Origin: an uncultured Spirochaetaceae bacterium
Lineage (GTDB): Bacteria > Spirochaetota > Spirochaetia > Sphaerochaetales > Sphaerochaetaceae
Direction of reading: 5' to 3'
Length of the DNA stretch: 37,795 nucleotides
Assembly: GCA_944392735.1 (NCBI GenBank)
Contig: CALXXR010000070.1
Location: 1-37,795 of the forward strand
The stretch's first letter is position 1, and every line of letters starts with the position of its first letter. This document shows, piece after piece, positions 1 through 8,213 of the stretch. The notes beneath the pieces were generated by a model. It saw only the letters and a list, made by a program, of their open reading frames with translations. It ran no database searches and had not been told where the DNA came from. Made by a program: the position numbers and the translations under genes.

Positions 1-1
1 C

Positions 2-76
2 CTAGTAAACAAGGCCGCATAGGCTGAAAGAAAAAGCCGATGCCTTTTCTGCACCAGCTTTCTCTCTACCGCCCAT
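2..76 (-). CDS. Possible 23-residue leader peptide or small ORF
   Basis: A very short reading frame with a good ribosome site (AAGGAG at 84-89, seven bases before the ATG). It reads MGGREKAGAEKASAFSFSLC and ends four residues later, at the extreme left edge of the window. It follows a plausible promoter (197-226) and a hairpin whose 3' arm contains the ribosome site. I do not recognise the peptide. It may be a leader peptide for a gene beyond the window, or chance. The clean Shine-Dalgarno site and spacing are the only positive evidence, so the call is weak. Confidence 0.25.
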   Translation of the reverse strand: MGGREKAGAEKASAFSFSLCGLVY

Positions 77-80
77 TGAT

Positions 81-121
81 ATGCTCCTTCTTTATTTCAC
101 TGTCCTATTGACAGGGAGCAT
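81..121 (-). promoter_or_regulatory. Hairpin that could mask a ribosome-binding site
   Basis: On the minus strand ATGCTCC (121-115) can pair with GGAGCAT (87-81), and inside it CTGTC (114-110) can pair with GACAG (104-100) around a five-base loop, leaving a 12-base bulge on one side. The 3' arm includes the AAGGAG ribosome site of the small ORF starting at 76. In the folded form that site would be hidden. This is a structure seen by eye; no known riboswitch core was recognised. Confidence 0.4.
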
Positions 122-196
122 ACCAGACCAAAGGTAGCGAGGGTTAATCTCTTATAAACCGAGGCCGCCGTCTTGCTGGCGACTCTTTCTATAAGC

Positions 197-226
197 ATAA
201 TACAACCCAACCAAAGAAACAGTCAA
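197..226 (-). promoter_or_regulatory. Promoter firing leftward out of the window
   Basis: TTGACT (226-221) and TATTAT (202-197) are separated by 18 bases, close to the sigma-70 consensus. A perfect inverted repeat ATCAAT-CGC-ATTGAT (226-240) abuts the -35 element and could be an operator. Transcription would start near 190 and run through the hairpin at 81-121. Confidence 0.5.
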
Positions 227-336
227 TCAATCGCATTGATGTCAGAATGCAAGCTATTCATTTGCTTGATTGAGTTCACCTATTTCCTCAGGTAGGATTC
301 AAATGCCTGAAGCTCCAGCCGCTTCCATCAAGCAAA

Positions 337-354
337 GCAGGACCGAAGTCCTGC
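337..354 (-). terminator. Terminator of the lgt-pepP-gpmI operon
   Basis: A perfect seven-base-pair stem GCAGGAC/GTCCTGC closes on a UUCG tetraloop when read on the minus strand and is followed by TTTGCTT. It lies 27 bases after the gpmI stop. The T run is short, but the very stable tetraloop hairpin supports termination. Confidence 0.75.
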
Positions 355-380
355 CCTGCGTTGATTCATAGCCTGCTGTC

Positions 381-2030
381 TCAGCCGAGATCGACGACGC
401 TCTTGTCGTAATCGGCTGGCGGCACGTATCCCAAGAGGCTGATGCAGGTTGCGGCGATCGATGAGATGCCAAGGCCTTCCCTGAGCTCCTTCGGATACTC
501 TCCCTTGTAGCATGGATCGTAGATGATGCATGGAACGGGATTGAGCGAGTGCGAGGTCTTCGCCTTCGGATCTCCATTCTCCTTGAGCTTCACCTCTCCC
601 TTCTTGTCATGCTCGTACATATCGTCGGCATTGCCATGATCGGCGGTGACGACCATGATTCCGCCGCTCTTCTCCACAGCTTCCCTGATCCTTCCGATCT
701 GGAGATCCATCGCCTCCATAGAGCAGACGACGGCCTCGAAGACGCCTGTGTGTCCGACCATGTCGCCATTGGGGAAGTTGAGCTTGATGAAGTCCCACTT
801 TCCGCTTCCGATCTCATCGATGACCCTGTCCGCGATCTCCGCGCACTTCATCCATGGCCTCTCCTCGAAGGGGACCTTATCGGAGGGGATCTCCACATAC
901 TCCTCAAGCTTCTCGTTGAACTTGCCTGAGCGGTTGCCGTTGAAGAAGTACGTCACATGTCCGAACTTCTGCGTCTCGGAGATCGAGAACTGCTTCACGC
1001 CGGATGCGCAGAGATACTCAGCCATGACCCTGTCGATGGCAGGGGGCGAAACGATGTACTGATGCGGGATGTGGAGATCGCCATCGTACTCCATCATTCC
1101 TGCATACTCCACCTTCGGCCATCTCTTCCTGTCGAACTCCTTGAAGTCAGGTTCATCGAATGCGCGAGAGAGCTCGATCGCCCTGTCTCCGCGGAAGTTG
1201 AAGAGGATCACGGAATCCCCATCCTCGATCGTACCGACGGGCTTGCCATCCTCGGCGATGACGAATGCAGGCAGATCCTGGTCGATCGCTCCCGTCTCCT
1301 TGCGGAGCGTCTCGATCGCCTCATGAGCTGAGGGGAACATCCTTCCCTCTCCAAGCACATGCGTCTCCCATCCACGCTTCACCATATCCCAATCGGCATT
1401 GTAGCGGTCCATCGTGATGACCATCCTTCCGCCGCCGGAAGCGATCTTCGCATCGAAGGTGCCGTCCGCGGAGAGCTCCTTGAGGTAGTCCGCGAATGGA
1501 TCGAAGTAATCGAGGGCCGACATCTCGCCTACATCGCGTCCGTCGAGAAGCGCATGGACACGCACCTTCCTCACTCCTTCCTTCTTCGCCTGTGCGACCA
1601 TCGCCTTGAGATGATCGATATGCGAATGGACATTGCCATCGGAGAGAAGGCCGATGAAATGGAGCGTGGAATCATTCTGCTTCACGTTCGCAACGAGCTT
1701 CTGCCATGTCGCGCCCTTGAACATATCTCCGGAGGCGATTGCATTCGAAACGAGCTTTGCGCCCTGGGCGAATACCCTGCCGCAGCCCATCGCGTTATGT
1801 CCTACCTCGCTGTTTCCCATATCCGCATCGGAAGGAAGGCCCACCGCGGTGCCATGTGCCTTGAGCTTCGTCCATGGGCATGAAGCGTAGAGGGCATCGA
1901 GGTTCTTCGTCATCGATGCAGCGACGGCATCTCCGTCCTTGTACTTTCCGAATCCGACGCCATCCATGATGACAAGCACTACCGGTCCACGGCGTTCGAT
2001 CCTGCCGTTCTTCTTCAGTGGTTCAACCAT
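381..2030 (-). CDS. gpmI: 2,3-bisphosphoglycerate-independent phosphoglycerate mutase
   Basis: Interconverts 3- and 2-phosphoglycerate in glycolysis and gluconeogenesis; a cytosolic metal-dependent member of the alkaline phosphatase superfamily. The 549-residue protein has the metal aspartate in VVLVIMDGVG (Asp23), the phospho-serine loop MGNSEVGHNA (Ser74), DGRD in the inserted transferase domain, and the C-terminal metal site DHGNADD (464-470) with a following His near 494. The length fits the family. The frame is open another 22 codons upstream, but the ATG at 2030 is chosen because GGAG sits six bases before it and the following residues match a normal mutase N-terminus. It is the last gene of lgt-pepP-gpmI, 35 bases after pepP, and is followed by a UUCG-loop terminator. 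Confidence 0.96.
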   Translation of the reverse strand: MVEPLKKNGRIERRGPVVLVIMDGVGFGKYKDGDAVAASMTKNLDALYASCPWTKLKAHGTAVGLPSDADMGNSEVGHNAMGCGRVFAQGAKLVSNAIASGDMFKGATWQKLVANVKQNDSTLHFIGLLSDGNVHSHIDHLKAMVAQAKKEGVRKVRVHALLDGRDVGEMSALDYFDPFADYLKELSADGTFDAKIASGGGRMVITMDRYNADWDMVKRGWETHVLGEGRMFPSAHEAIETLRKETGAIDQDLPAFVIAEDGKPVGTIEDGDSVILFNFRGDRAIELSRAFDEPDFKEFDRKRWPKVEYAGMMEYDGDLHIPHQYIVSPPAIDRVMAEYLCASGVKQFSISETQKFGHVTYFFNGNRSGKFNEKLEEYVEIPSDKVPFEERPWMKCAEIADRVIDEIGSGKWDFIKLNFPNGDMVGHTGVFEAVVCSMEAMDLQIGRIREAVEKSGGIMVVTADHGNADDMYEHDKKGEVKLKENGDPKAKTSHSLNPVPCIIYDPCYKGEYPKELREGLGISSIAATCISLLGYVPPADYDKSVVDLG

Positions 2031-2065
2031 TTCTTTCTCCTCTTCTGAGAATATAGCGAATTGCT

Positions 2066-3832
2066 TCAAAGCGGTGAAGTAGCCGCCTTGAGCCATGGAA
2101 GCACATCGCCCTCCACAAGCTCATGAAGCTCCGTATATATCCTGCTGTGGTAATCGTCTATCTGCTTCCTCTCCTCATCGGTGATGAGGGAGAGGTCCAT
2201 CAGACGCCTCTCGTACGGAACGAGCGTCAGGACCTCGAAGGAATAGAATTCCCCGAACTCCGTCTCCATATCCTTCCTGACGGCAAGCAGGTTCTCGATC
2301 CTGATTCCGTACCTGCCCTCCTTGTAGAGCCCCGGTTCATCGGACACCACCATGCCTGGCATCAAAGGCACATCGATCAGGGCCGAAGAGATCCTCAGCG
2401 GTCCCTCATGCACATTGAGGCGGCACCCGACGCCATGGCCCGTGCCATGGAAGAAGCTCTCGCCGCACTGCCAGAGGAACTGCTTTGCAAGGACATCGAG
2501 CTGGACGCCCCTCGTTCCCTTCAGGAACTTCTGCCTGGAAAGGGCAAGATGCCCCTTGAGCACCAGCGTGTAGTCGCGCTTCTCCTCATCGGTGGGCTCA
2601 TCTCCGAAAAGGAGCGTCCTCGTGATATCGGTGGTGCCGAACTCGAACTGCGATCCCGTATCGAGGACAAGCAGCCCGTGGCCATCGATCTCCGAGCTGC
2701 TTTCCTCCGTGGCGCTGTAGTGGCACATGGCGCCATGCTCCCTGTAGCCTGAGATGGGGCTGAACGATGGCCCGAGATAACCGGGTATCCTCCTTCGTTC
2801 CGCTTCAAGCATGGATGAGAGCATGATCTCGTCATAGCGCCCGTTCCAGTCGAGGCGCGCAAGGAAGGAGACATATGCCGCGGCATCGTAGATATGGGCA
2901 AGCCTCATGCCCTTGAGCTCGGAATCGTTCTTCCGCGTCTTCATATCCGTCGTGATGTCCCGCATTGCGATATTGCGCTTCCCGGACAATGCCTTATGGA
3001 ACATCTCGGACACCTTGTCTGGCGAATAGCATCCAGGACCCTTGCAGAACTTCGGAAGATCCTCGGCAGCCGCCTCGTATGGCCTGATGTCGAAGACGGC
3101 CTTCGTCTCCGATAGAAGCGCCTTGTCATGGAACCGACCGCGGTCGATGAAGAGGACGGCCTTCGTCAGCGATATGAATGCATAGGAGATGAACACTGGA
3201 TTGCATGGAACGTCATCGGCCCTGAGGTTGGTCAGCCATGCGATGTCGTCGATGGAGGCGATGAAGCACCATCTGAGCCCCTTCGCCCTGAGCTCTGAGC
3301 GAACCCTAGCCACCTTGGCAGCAGCACTCTCGCCTGCATACTCGATGCTCATCGCCGTGCACTCCGTCGCCGGAAGCGGCGGCCTATCGGGCCAGAGCGG
3401 ATCGACGAGATCCTCGCAGGCGACAAGCGCTGCACCGTGGGCCTTGAGCCTTGCAGAGAGCTGCGAGAATAGGGAGATGGAGATCGTCGCGGCATCCACT
3501 CCCACGCGCATGCCCTCCCCCATGTTCTCCTCAAGCCACTGCCAAGGATCTGGAGTGCCTTCGGTATCGAGCTTCATCATCTCGTATTCCGTGCCGGCGA
3601 TCTCCTCCTGCGCCTGGATGAAGTAGCGGCTGTCGACCCAGAGCAGCGCCCTGTCCAGCGTTACTGCGACGGTTCCGGCAGAGCCCGTGAATCCGGACAG
3701 GAACGCCCTTGTCCGCCAACGCGGCGCTGCATACTCGCTCTGATGGGGATCGGTGCCCGTATCGATCCAGGCATCAAGCCCTCTTTCCCTTAGCTCTCTT
3801 CTCAGGCCTGTCAGCCTGCTCTCGATATCCAT
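2066..3832 (-). CDS. pepP: Xaa-Pro aminopeptidase (M24B, long form)
   Basis: Removes the N-terminal residue from peptides with proline in position two; a cytosolic dinuclear-metal enzyme. The 588-residue protein matches the three-domain long form: two creatinase-like N-terminal domains (start to about 300) and a C-terminal pita-bread domain. All five expected metal ligands are visible: Asp in LVLDTGSQFE, Asp in TTDITRT, His in GTGHGVG, Glu in SDEPGLY and Glu in IRIENLL. Two ATG codons lie six bases apart; the second (3832) is preferred because GGAGG stands seven bases upstream, while it almost touches the first. The start overlaps the end of lgt by 59 bases, which implies co-transcription and probably translational coupling. 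Confidence 0.93.
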   Translation of the reverse strand: MDIESRLTGLRRELRERGLDAWIDTGTDPHQSEYAAPRWRTRAFLSGFTGSAGTVAVTLDRALLWVDSRYFIQAQEEIAGTEYEMMKLDTEGTPDPWQWLEENMGEGMRVGVDAATISISLFSQLSARLKAHGAALVACEDLVDPLWPDRPPLPATECTAMSIEYAGESAAAKVARVRSELRAKGLRWCFIASIDDIAWLTNLRADDVPCNPVFISYAFISLTKAVLFIDRGRFHDKALLSETKAVFDIRPYEAAAEDLPKFCKGPGCYSPDKVSEMFHKALSGKRNIAMRDITTDMKTRKNDSELKGMRLAHIYDAAAYVSFLARLDWNGRYDEIMLSSMLEAERRRIPGYLGPSFSPISGYREHGAMCHYSATEESSSEIDGHGLLVLDTGSQFEFGTTDITRTLLFGDEPTDEEKRDYTLVLKGHLALSRQKFLKGTRGVQLDVLAKQFLWQCGESFFHGTGHGVGCRLNVHEGPLRISSALIDVPLMPGMVVSDEPGLYKEGRYGIRIENLLAVRKDMETEFGEFYSFEVLTLVPYERRLMDLSLITDEERKQIDDYHSRIYTELHELVEGDVLPWLKAATSPL

Positions 3833-4784
3833 GCGCATACCTCCACAGAATCCATGCCAGAAGCGCGGCTCCAGCTGCTGTCATCATAAGGCAGAACACC
3901 TGCCCCTTGGAAATATTCAGAAATGATTGGAACAGGGCGATGTTGTCGCTCCTCTCGCCCAGTGCGATGACATACCCGATATCCGCATCGGGCTGCCTGC
4001 AGTACTCGATGGCGAAGCGGAAGATGCCGTATCCCATCAGGTAGAAGGCGAAGACGGTGCCATCAGGCAGCTTCTTCCTGAGCTTCCATGGCCTGATGAT
4101 GAACCAGAGGATCAGGAAGAGCACGATGCCCTCGAAAAGCGCTTCATAGAGCTGCGATGGATGCCTGGGAAGGTTGACGATCTCCCCTGGGATATAGGCA
4201 AGCCCTACCCTGTCTGCGATCTCCTGCACCCAAGGCTCCGATGACGGAAATCCTGGAGCCGTCGGGAACACCATCCCCCAAGGCACCGTCGTGACGCGCC
4301 CGTAGAGCTCGGCATTGATGAAGTTGCCGATCCGTCCGAAGGTATATCCGAGCGGGATTCCCGCAACGACGGTATCGGTGAGCCGCAGCAGCCTGCGCTT
4401 GTGGAAATGGCAGAAGAAGATGCCTCCTACGAGGGCGCCTACGACGCCTCCGTGGTAGCTCATGCCCGGCAATCCGACGAACTGCCCATTCCTGAATGGC
4501 CAGAAGATCATCCATGGATGCGTCAGATAGTAGAGGCCATCGCTGTAGAAGAAGACGGAGAAGAGACGGGCGAAGAGAAGCAGGAAGAGGATCGCATAGA
4601 AGAAGAACGTCTGGCTGTCGTCGCTCGACATGAGGAGGTATCGGTCATGTCTGCACTGGTATCTGAAGAGCGCATACGCGATGCCGAACGCGACAAGATA
4701 CATCACTGCATACCATCTGATCGGCAGGCCCGGGATCACGTAGGGATCGATCCAGCTTGGAAACTGTGCGAACAATGCAAGCAT
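3774..4784 (-). CDS. lgt: Prolipoprotein diacylglyceryl transferase
   Basis: Transfers diacylglycerol from phosphatidylglycerol to the lipobox cysteine of prolipoproteins, the first step of lipoprotein maturation in the inner membrane. The 336-residue protein has several hydrophobic helices and the family signature GRIGNFINAELYGR with the conserved Arg/Asn/Glu, plus the YHGGVVGALVGG segment. The C-terminus carries a last helix (VFCLMMTAAGAALLAWILW) and a basic tail. Spirochaetes depend heavily on lipoproteins. First gene of lgt-pepP-gpmI. There is no Shine-Dalgarno site before the ATG; a TAAACT hexamer ends six bases upstream with TTGCAT 18 bases further back, so the message may be leaderless. 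Its promoter region is shared with the divergent S41 protease gene. Confidence 0.95.
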   Translation of the reverse strand: MLALFAQFPSWIDPYVIPGLPIRWYAVMYLVAFGIAYALFRYQCRHDRYLLMSSDDSQTFFFYAILFLLLFARLFSVFFYSDGLYYLTHPWMIFWPFRNGQFVGLPGMSYHGGVVGALVGGIFFCHFHKRRLLRLTDTVVAGIPLGYTFGRIGNFINAELYGRVTTVPWGMVFPTAPGFPSSEPWVQEIADRVGLAYIPGEIVNLPRHPSQLYEALFEGIVLFLILWFIIRPWKLRKKLPDGTVFAFYLMGYGIFRFAIEYCRQPDADIGYVIALGERSDNIALFQSFLNISKGQVFCLMMTAAGAALLAWILWRYAHGYREQADRPEKRAKGKRA

Positions 4785-4790
4785 GGATTG

Positions 4791-4839
4791 AGTTTATCCC
4801 ACAAGGAAGATGCAATGCAAACCGCATCGATGATATATT
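4791..4839. promoter_or_regulatory. Overlapping divergent promoters of lgt and the S41 protease
   Basis: For lgt (minus): TTGCAT (4820-4815), 18-base spacer, TAAACT (4796-4791), six bases from the ATG. For the protease (plus): TGCAAT (4811-4816), 17-base spacer, TATATT (4834-4839), seven bases from the ATG. The two -35 regions physically overlap, so polymerase binding would be mutually exclusive. The hexamers are imperfect; placement is inferred from spacing. Confidence 0.45.
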
Positions 4840-4846
4840 CCATGGT

Positions 4847-6274
4847 ATGAAGAAAGCTGCTGCAGCGCTCCTCGCCGCCCTTTCGCTGTACACGGCAACG
4901 GCAGGAGCAGCTAGGGAATACACGCCCATGCTGACGGTACAGCCGTCGCATCTCGAGGCGAACCAAGCCGCCTCGGATTCAAGGAGCATCTCGCAGATCC
5001 TCTACTCGCTGGGGAATCTCTACGCATACCTCAGCACGGACTTCCTCTATGGCATCGATTCGGAGGCGATGGAGACGGAGCTCATAAGCGCGATGATCGA
5101 CTCGCTTGGGGATCAGTACTCATACTACATCACGCCCGACGATGCGCGCGAATTCGAGGAGACGACGGAGGGTGAATACGTTGGCATAGGCACGTATCTG
5201 ACGAAGATGAATCCCGCGTACGCCGATCCAAGCGATCCCGAGAGCTGGATGATCATCATCGCCTCCCCCTTCCCCGGAGGACCTGCCGACAGGGCTGGCC
5301 TCCGCCCCCGCGACATGATCAGCGCCATCAACGGCGAGGATGTCTCGTACATGACGGCCACGGAGGCATCGAACAGGATGAAGGGCAGGATCGGGGAGAA
5401 TATCACGCTGACCGTGCACCGCGGCACAGCCGTATTCGACATAACGCTCCAGCCTGAGGTCGTGACGACACCGACGACGGTATCGGGCATGCTTACCGAT
5501 GACATCGGCTATATAGCGATCTACTCCTTCTCCCTCACCACCGGAAGCTCCGTCCACGATGACATCTCATCGCTTCTCGGAAAGGGGGCGGAGAAGCTCA
5601 TCATCGACCTGAGGAACAATGGCGGCGGAACAGTGCAGAGCGCGCTTGAGACCGCTGATATGTTCCTCTCGGAAGGCACGATGCTCATCACGCGCTACAA
5701 GCCATCTTCGGGAAGGTCCGAGACCATCGCCGAAGCCGATGGGGAAACGGCCGTTCCGGATTCGATGCCGCTTATGCTGATCGTCAACGGAGGCACTGCA
5801 TCCTCGAGCGAGATACTAACAGGAGCGCTCAAGGACAACGGCAGGGCCACCGTCCTCGGCAGCCAGACATTCGGCAAGGGCATCTCGCAGGAGATCCGTC
5901 CATTCCGCGGCGGCTTCGTGCAGATCACGACAGGCCATTTCTACACGCCAAGCGGCAATGACATCCATGAGGTGGGCATAGCGCCGGACATCGTCATCGA
6001 AGACCCTGAATACACCGATGAGGAGATGGAGGCCTTCGAGCGCTTCATGGAAGAGGATCGCTTCTCATCGTACCTGGAGAAGCATCCAGAATACACGAAG
6101 GAGAACATCGAAGCCTTCGCCGACATGCATTCTGAAAGCGGAGTGCCTGAGGATCTGCTGAGGCTTCTGGTGCGGAACGAGTACATCTACGGCATGGACT
6201 ACGATGAGCGACCCGTCGCGGACATCTGGTTCGATACATACATCGCCGCTGCGCTGGAGGCGCTGGGGGAATGA
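4847..6274 (+). CDS. C-terminal processing peptidase, S41 family, with PDZ domain
   Basis: A secreted or membrane-attached serine protease of the Ctp/Prc type, acting in the periplasm on the C-termini of envelope proteins. The 475-residue product begins with a typical signal peptide (MKKAAAALLAALSLYTATAG), then a helical region with DQYSYYI, a PDZ domain (about 100-190, PGGPADRAGLRPRDMI), and the S41 core with the catalytic serine in NGGTASSSEI and the lysine in SQTFGKG. A charged C-terminal extension of about 80 residues follows. The frame is open 30 codons upstream, but the ATG at 4847 is chosen because the signal peptide starts there. No ribosome site is visible. It overlaps rsmE by four bases (ATGA). 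Confidence 0.93.
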   Translation: MKKAAAALLAALSLYTATAGAAREYTPMLTVQPSHLEANQAASDSRSISQILYSLGNLYAYLSTDFLYGIDSEAMETELISAMIDSLGDQYSYYITPDDAREFEETTEGEYVGIGTYLTKMNPAYADPSDPESWMIIIASPFPGGPADRAGLRPRDMISAINGEDVSYMTATEASNRMKGRIGENITLTVHRGTAVFDITLQPEVVTTPTTVSGMLTDDIGYIAIYSFSLTTGSSVHDDISSLLGKGAEKLIIDLRNNGGGTVQSALETADMFLSEGTMLITRYKPSSGRSETIAEADGETAVPDSMPLMLIVNGGTASSSEILTGALKDNGRATVLGSQTFGKGISQEIRPFRGGFVQITTGHFYTPSGNDIHEVGIAPDIVIEDPEYTDEEMEAFERFMEEDRFSSYLEKHPEYTKENIEAFADMHSESGVPEDLLRLLVRNEYIYGMDYDERPVADIWFDTYIAAALEALGE

Positions 6275-7008
6275 GGGTATTCCTGCTCAGGCGCGAAGCC
6301 GGAAACGATGGCATATACCACCTCTCGCAGAAGGAGAGGAACTATCTATGCAATGTCCTGAGGCTATCGATCAACAGCGTATTCACCGCAAAGGACAGCA
6401 AGGACAGATACTACAGGGCATTCCTCTTCGATGAGGATACCCTCACGCTGGAGGAGACGGACAGGCCCGAGGCCACACTGCTCGACGGCCTCTCATCATA
6501 CCAGGGGCCGTTCGTGCCGATTTCTGCATTCGTCTCCGTGCTCAAGGGCAGGAAGAACGAGATGGAGGTACGCGCTCTGACCGAGATAGGCGTAAGGAGG
6601 ATCGTCCTCATGGAGACGGAATTCACCCAGTCCCCCCTATCCGGACACGACAGGGAGAGGCTTTCGTCCATCGTCCGCGAAGCCGTGCAGCAGTCGGGTA
6701 GCTCGGAGCCTGAGATCATAGGCCCTCTTCCCTTCAGCGAGGCCCTCAATCTTGCAGATGGCCGCATGCTCATCCTCCATCAGAGCTCGCTGGAGGCGAC
6801 GAAGCGCCTGTCCCAGGCCCTCTCCGGCTGCACTGCCGCGGATCCGGTCTCGTTCCTCATAGGACCAGAGGGAGGCTTCTCAGAGAAGGAGTGCAGCATG
6901 GCAATCGGAAAAGGCGCTGTGCCGATACTGCTATCAACGAACATCCTCAGAGCCGAGACCGCTGCGATATACACAGCATCCGCGATACAGGCGCTCCTGC
7001 AGAACTGA
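6271..7008 (+). CDS. rsmE: 16S rRNA (uracil1498-N3)-methyltransferase
   Basis: Methylates N3 of U1498 in the 16S rRNA decoding region using S-adenosylmethionine; a SPOUT-class enzyme. The 245-residue protein shows the family marks in order: FLLRREAG and a PUA-like N-terminal domain, KGRKNEMEVRALTEIGV, EAVQQSGSSEPE, FLIGPEGGFSEKE and the knot-forming LRAETAAIYTASAI at the C-terminus. Its start codon overlaps the stop of the S41 protease gene (ATGA) with GGGGGA just before it, so translation is probably coupled. No function links protease and methylase; the pairing looks like economy of space. Confidence 0.94.
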   Translation: MRVFLLRREAGNDGIYHLSQKERNYLCNVLRLSINSVFTAKDSKDRYYRAFLFDEDTLTLEETDRPEATLLDGLSSYQGPFVPISAFVSVLKGRKNEMEVRALTEIGVRRIVLMETEFTQSPLSGHDRERLSSIVREAVQQSGSSEPEIIGPLPFSEALNLADGRMLILHQSSLEATKRLSQALSGCTAADPVSFLIGPEGGFSEKECSMAIGKGAVPILLSTNILRAETAAIYTASAIQALLQN

Positions 7009-7163
7009 GACTCAGAAATGCATAGATGCCGCTGAAGCCGGATTTTCGGGAAACGGCCTCTGGATGATCCTTTCATACACACCTGTCCCAATGATGCGAA
7101 AACCCGAATATTTCGATTGAATATCCGGCACAAGCATCACATCCTTTATCCGGAGGGGTGGAT

Positions 7164-8213
7164 TTGAGGCTTCTGGCATTTTCCCTTGGAAGGGGCATCA
7201 CGGATAGGATCTCACGCATCGCCGGCCATGGCTCGGCGGTCGCATGCCCTACTCTCCAGCGTCTTTCGACAGCTGGGTTCCATGAGGACGACATCGTGAT
7301 CGCAAAGGCATCATCCCTTATCCGCGAAAGCCTCAGGGCATCGATAGGCTCGAGGAGCATCATCGCAATCATGGATGACGACATACCGCTGGAAGGCGTC
7401 GTCCGCATCGGAGAGGACTTCAGCGACTTCGAGCTCCTGGAGGCTGTGGAGACTGCATCGGCTGAGCGTGGCATCCACAGCAGCATACGTGAAGGCATGG
7501 CTGGCAGCTCCGATGTGATGAGGAGGACCCGGAGGCTTATGCAGATGGCATCGATGTCGACGCTGCCGCTGCACATCATCGGCGACACGGGAACGGGCAA
7601 GACGCATGCCGCAAGGCTGATACACGGCTGCGGCGGAAGCGGAAGGAGCATCGTGATCGAAAGCTGCGGCTGCCTCGTCAACGGCATTGCGGACAGCACC
7701 CTCTTCGGGCATACGAAGGGAGCCTTCTCGAGCGCTTCGGACGAAAGGGGCGGGATACTCGCCGCCGCCGATGGATCGACGCTCTTCCTTGATGAGATAG
7801 AGGACCTGCCCATGGATCTGCAGTCTAAGCTCCTGCAGGTGCTGGATACCGGCGAATACAGGAGGCTTGGGTCGGACAGGATCTGCAGGTCGAGGTTCCG
7901 GCTGATCACGGCATCCAACGTTCCGCTGAAGAAGCTGATGGAGGAGCACAGGCTCCGCAAGGACTTCTACTACAGGATATCCGGGATAGAGCTGAGGATG
8001 CCAAGCCTGTCGGAGCATATGGAGGATATACCGGAGCTGCTGGCCGCGTATGAGAGGCGCAGCGGGTATGGACATGTGATCACCGACTGCACGCCGTTCA
8101 TGCATCCATTCCCTGGAAACGTCAGGGAGCTGTTCAAGGCCGCGGAGCTCCATCTCCAGGGGTTCCGCCACTATGCCAGCGAAGCGGACAGCTGTGGATT
8201 CCAGCCGGTCTAA
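7164..8213 (+). CDS. Degenerate NtrC-like AAA+ ATPase with pseudo-receiver, no DNA-binding domain
   Basis: The 349-residue protein is built like a response-regulator enhancer-binding protein but with key parts altered. Residues 1-100 fold by pattern as a receiver: alternating strands and helices ending in EDFSDFELLEAVETA, the usual KPFDLDELLEAVERA segment with Lys replaced by Glu; there is no phospho-acceptor Asp after strand 3 (DIVIAKAS). The AAA+ domain has Walker A GDTGTGKT (140-147), Walker B LFLDEIE, an arginine-rich RLRKDFYYRI and PFPGNVREL. The sigma-54 contact loop GAFTGA reads GAFSSA (186-191). The protein ends shortly after PGNVREL, so the Fis-type helix-turn-helix is missing. A GTG at 7158 is also in frame, but GGAGG (7152-7156) is best spaced for the TTG at 7164. 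Role unknown; partner-dependent regulation is a guess. Confidence 0.8.
   Translation: MRLLAFSLGRGITDRISRIAGHGSAVACPTLQRLSTAGFHEDDIVIAKASSLIRESLRASIGSRSIIAIMDDDIPLEGVVRIGEDFSDFELLEAVETASAERGIHSSIREGMAGSSDVMRRTRRLMQMASMSTLPLHIIGDTGTGKTHAARLIHGCGGSGRSIVIESCGCLVNGIADSTLFGHTKGAFSSASDERGGILAAADGSTLFLDEIEDLPMDLQSKLLQVLDTGEYRRLGSDRICRSRFRLITASNVPLKKLMEEHRLRKDFYYRISGIELRMPSLSEHMEDIPELLAAYERRSGYGHVITDCTPFMHPFPGNVRELFKAAELHLQGFRHYASEADSCGFQPV

Larger units (their letters stand above)
77..380. other. Gene-free stretch at the left edge
   Basis: About 300 bases with no convincing gene. It holds the leftward promoter, the leader hairpin and the terminator of the lgt-pepP-gpmI operon. A 33-codon frame begins at the promoter's -10 hexamer, but the transcript would start inside it and it has no ribosome site, so it is not called. 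Confidence 0.5.

Noticed and set aside
97-198. 33-codon minus-strand frame upstream of the 23-residue ORF
   Set aside because: Its ATG overlaps the -10 hexamer, so the transcript would start after the ATG, and there is no ribosome site.
7005-7015. CTGAGACTCAG palindrome at the end of rsmE as a terminator
   Set aside because: Only five pairs with a one-base centre and no T run; too weak to call.
7073-7960. 295-codon frame antisense to the AAA+ gene
   Set aside because: Serine-rich low-complexity translation typical of an antisense shadow; the plus strand carries clear Walker motifs.
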